Shown in pieces: positions 63,874 through 64,000 of a stretch of DNA of 64,000 nt. Below the pieces are notes generated by a model that worked only from the letters and a program-made list of their open reading frames with translations, was not told the DNA's origin and ran no database searches. A program made the translations under genes and the position numbers. How positions within the stretch are numbered: the first letter of the stretch is position 1; every line of letters starts with the position of its first letter. Origin of the DNA: Pseudomonas quercus (GTDB lineage: Bacteria; Pseudomonadota; Gammaproteobacteria; Pseudomonadales; Pseudomonadaceae); the NCBI RefSeq assembly GCF_012033695.1, contig NZ_JAAVJI010000010.1:118087-182086 (forward strand). The letters run 5' to 3'.

Positions 63874-64000
63874 TGGACTGCCCCCAAGAAGTTGGACACC
63901 TACCCAACCTTGGGAGGATCCATGGGTAAGTACACCGATCAGTTCAAGCTCACAGCCGTTGCTGCCTACCTGGAAGGCAGCAACGGCTTCCGAAAAGTGG
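63874..64000 (+). mobile_element. Left end of an IS3-family insertion sequence (IS150-like group tentative)
   Basis: The terminal sequence tggactgcccccaagaagtt begins at about 63874, has the TG tip and ccccaaga-agttggac pattern of IS3-family ends, and is followed 48 nt later by an orfA start. The right end is outside the window, so target duplication cannot be checked. Confidence 0.75.
63922..64000 (+). CDS. IS3-family transposase OrfA, N-terminal fragment (cut by window end)
   Basis: Twenty-six codons are visible: MGKYTDQFKLTAVAAYLEGSNGFRKV, read here in two parts, MGKYTDQFKLTAVAAYLEG and SNGFRKV. This is the start of the helix-turn-helix OrfA protein that, with OrfB by frameshift, forms the transposase. 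GGGAGGA (63912-63918) is the ribosome-binding site. Whether the gene is intact cannot be seen. Confidence 0.78.
   Translation, partial: MGKYTDQFKLTAVAAYLEGSNGFRKV

Overview
The window reads as chromosome of a fluorescent Pseudomonas, most likely the P. putida group. The call rests on gene order and protein similarity recalled from Pseudomonas genomes, not on a search. Blocks that are contiguous in Pseudomonas are found intact: tkt-epd-pgk-(two lipoproteins)-fba; arsR/methyltransferase-metK; ahcY-metF with an S-adenosylhomocysteine (SAH) riboswitch; pilGHIJ-chpA-chpC; gshB-tonB3-yqgE-ruvX-pyrR-pyrB-pyrC'; pilT/yggS-proC-yggT-metX-metW; rdgB-hemW; thiS-thiG-trmB. The DNA is GC-rich. No rRNA, tRNA or CRISPR was seen.

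Layout. 1-16 kb: the 3' end of putA, a lone predicted toxin with an ADP-ribosyltransferase-like C-terminus, a K+/H+ antiporter (cvrA), a large mechanosensitive channel (mscK), the AMPylase selO, a YccS-type membrane protein, a REC-PAS-GGDEF-EAL c-di-GMP regulator on the minus strand, and a PL7 alginate lyase. 16-22.4 kb: a minus-strand central-carbon cluster (tkt, epd, pgk, two small lipoproteins, fba). 22.5-31 kb: the activated-methyl cycle (SahR-like regulator, metK, ahcY, metF), with ligB, DUF1090, MAPEG, a small lipoprotein and a thioesterase between. 31-37 kb: rhlE, yceI plus cytochrome b561, bioA, rsmE. 37-45.4 kb: the Chp chemosensory operon that controls twitching and surface responses, lacking pilK and chpB. 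45.6-51.5 kb: gshB, tonB3, yqgE, ruvX and the tightly overlapped pyrR-pyrB-pyrC' pyrimidine operon. 51.5-60.5 kb: TM2 protein, NlpC/P60 hydrolase, a repeat tract, pilT, then a long plus-strand housekeeping series to hemW and DUF3392. 60.6-64 kb: trmB, thiG, thiS, DUF423, mtgA, and the left end of an IS3-family element that runs off the window.

How the genes work together. MetK makes SAM, AhcY clears SAH, MetF supplies methyl-THF and MetX/MetW open methionine synthesis. This pathway carries two visible SAH/SAM-type control devices: a 10-bp inverted repeat in front of the ArsR-methyltransferase gene and a riboswitch in front of ahcY. PilT and the Chp proteins serve type IV pili.

The least ordinary content is the lone toxin gene at 1435-3954, where an R/S/ExE ADP-ribosyltransferase signature can be read directly. 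Next are the leaderless PL7 lyase with a perfect palindrome upstream, the apparent loss of the DUF4426 gene between metW and rdgB, and the repeat tract at 52.9-53.2 kb. Most of the rest is ordinary core genome.
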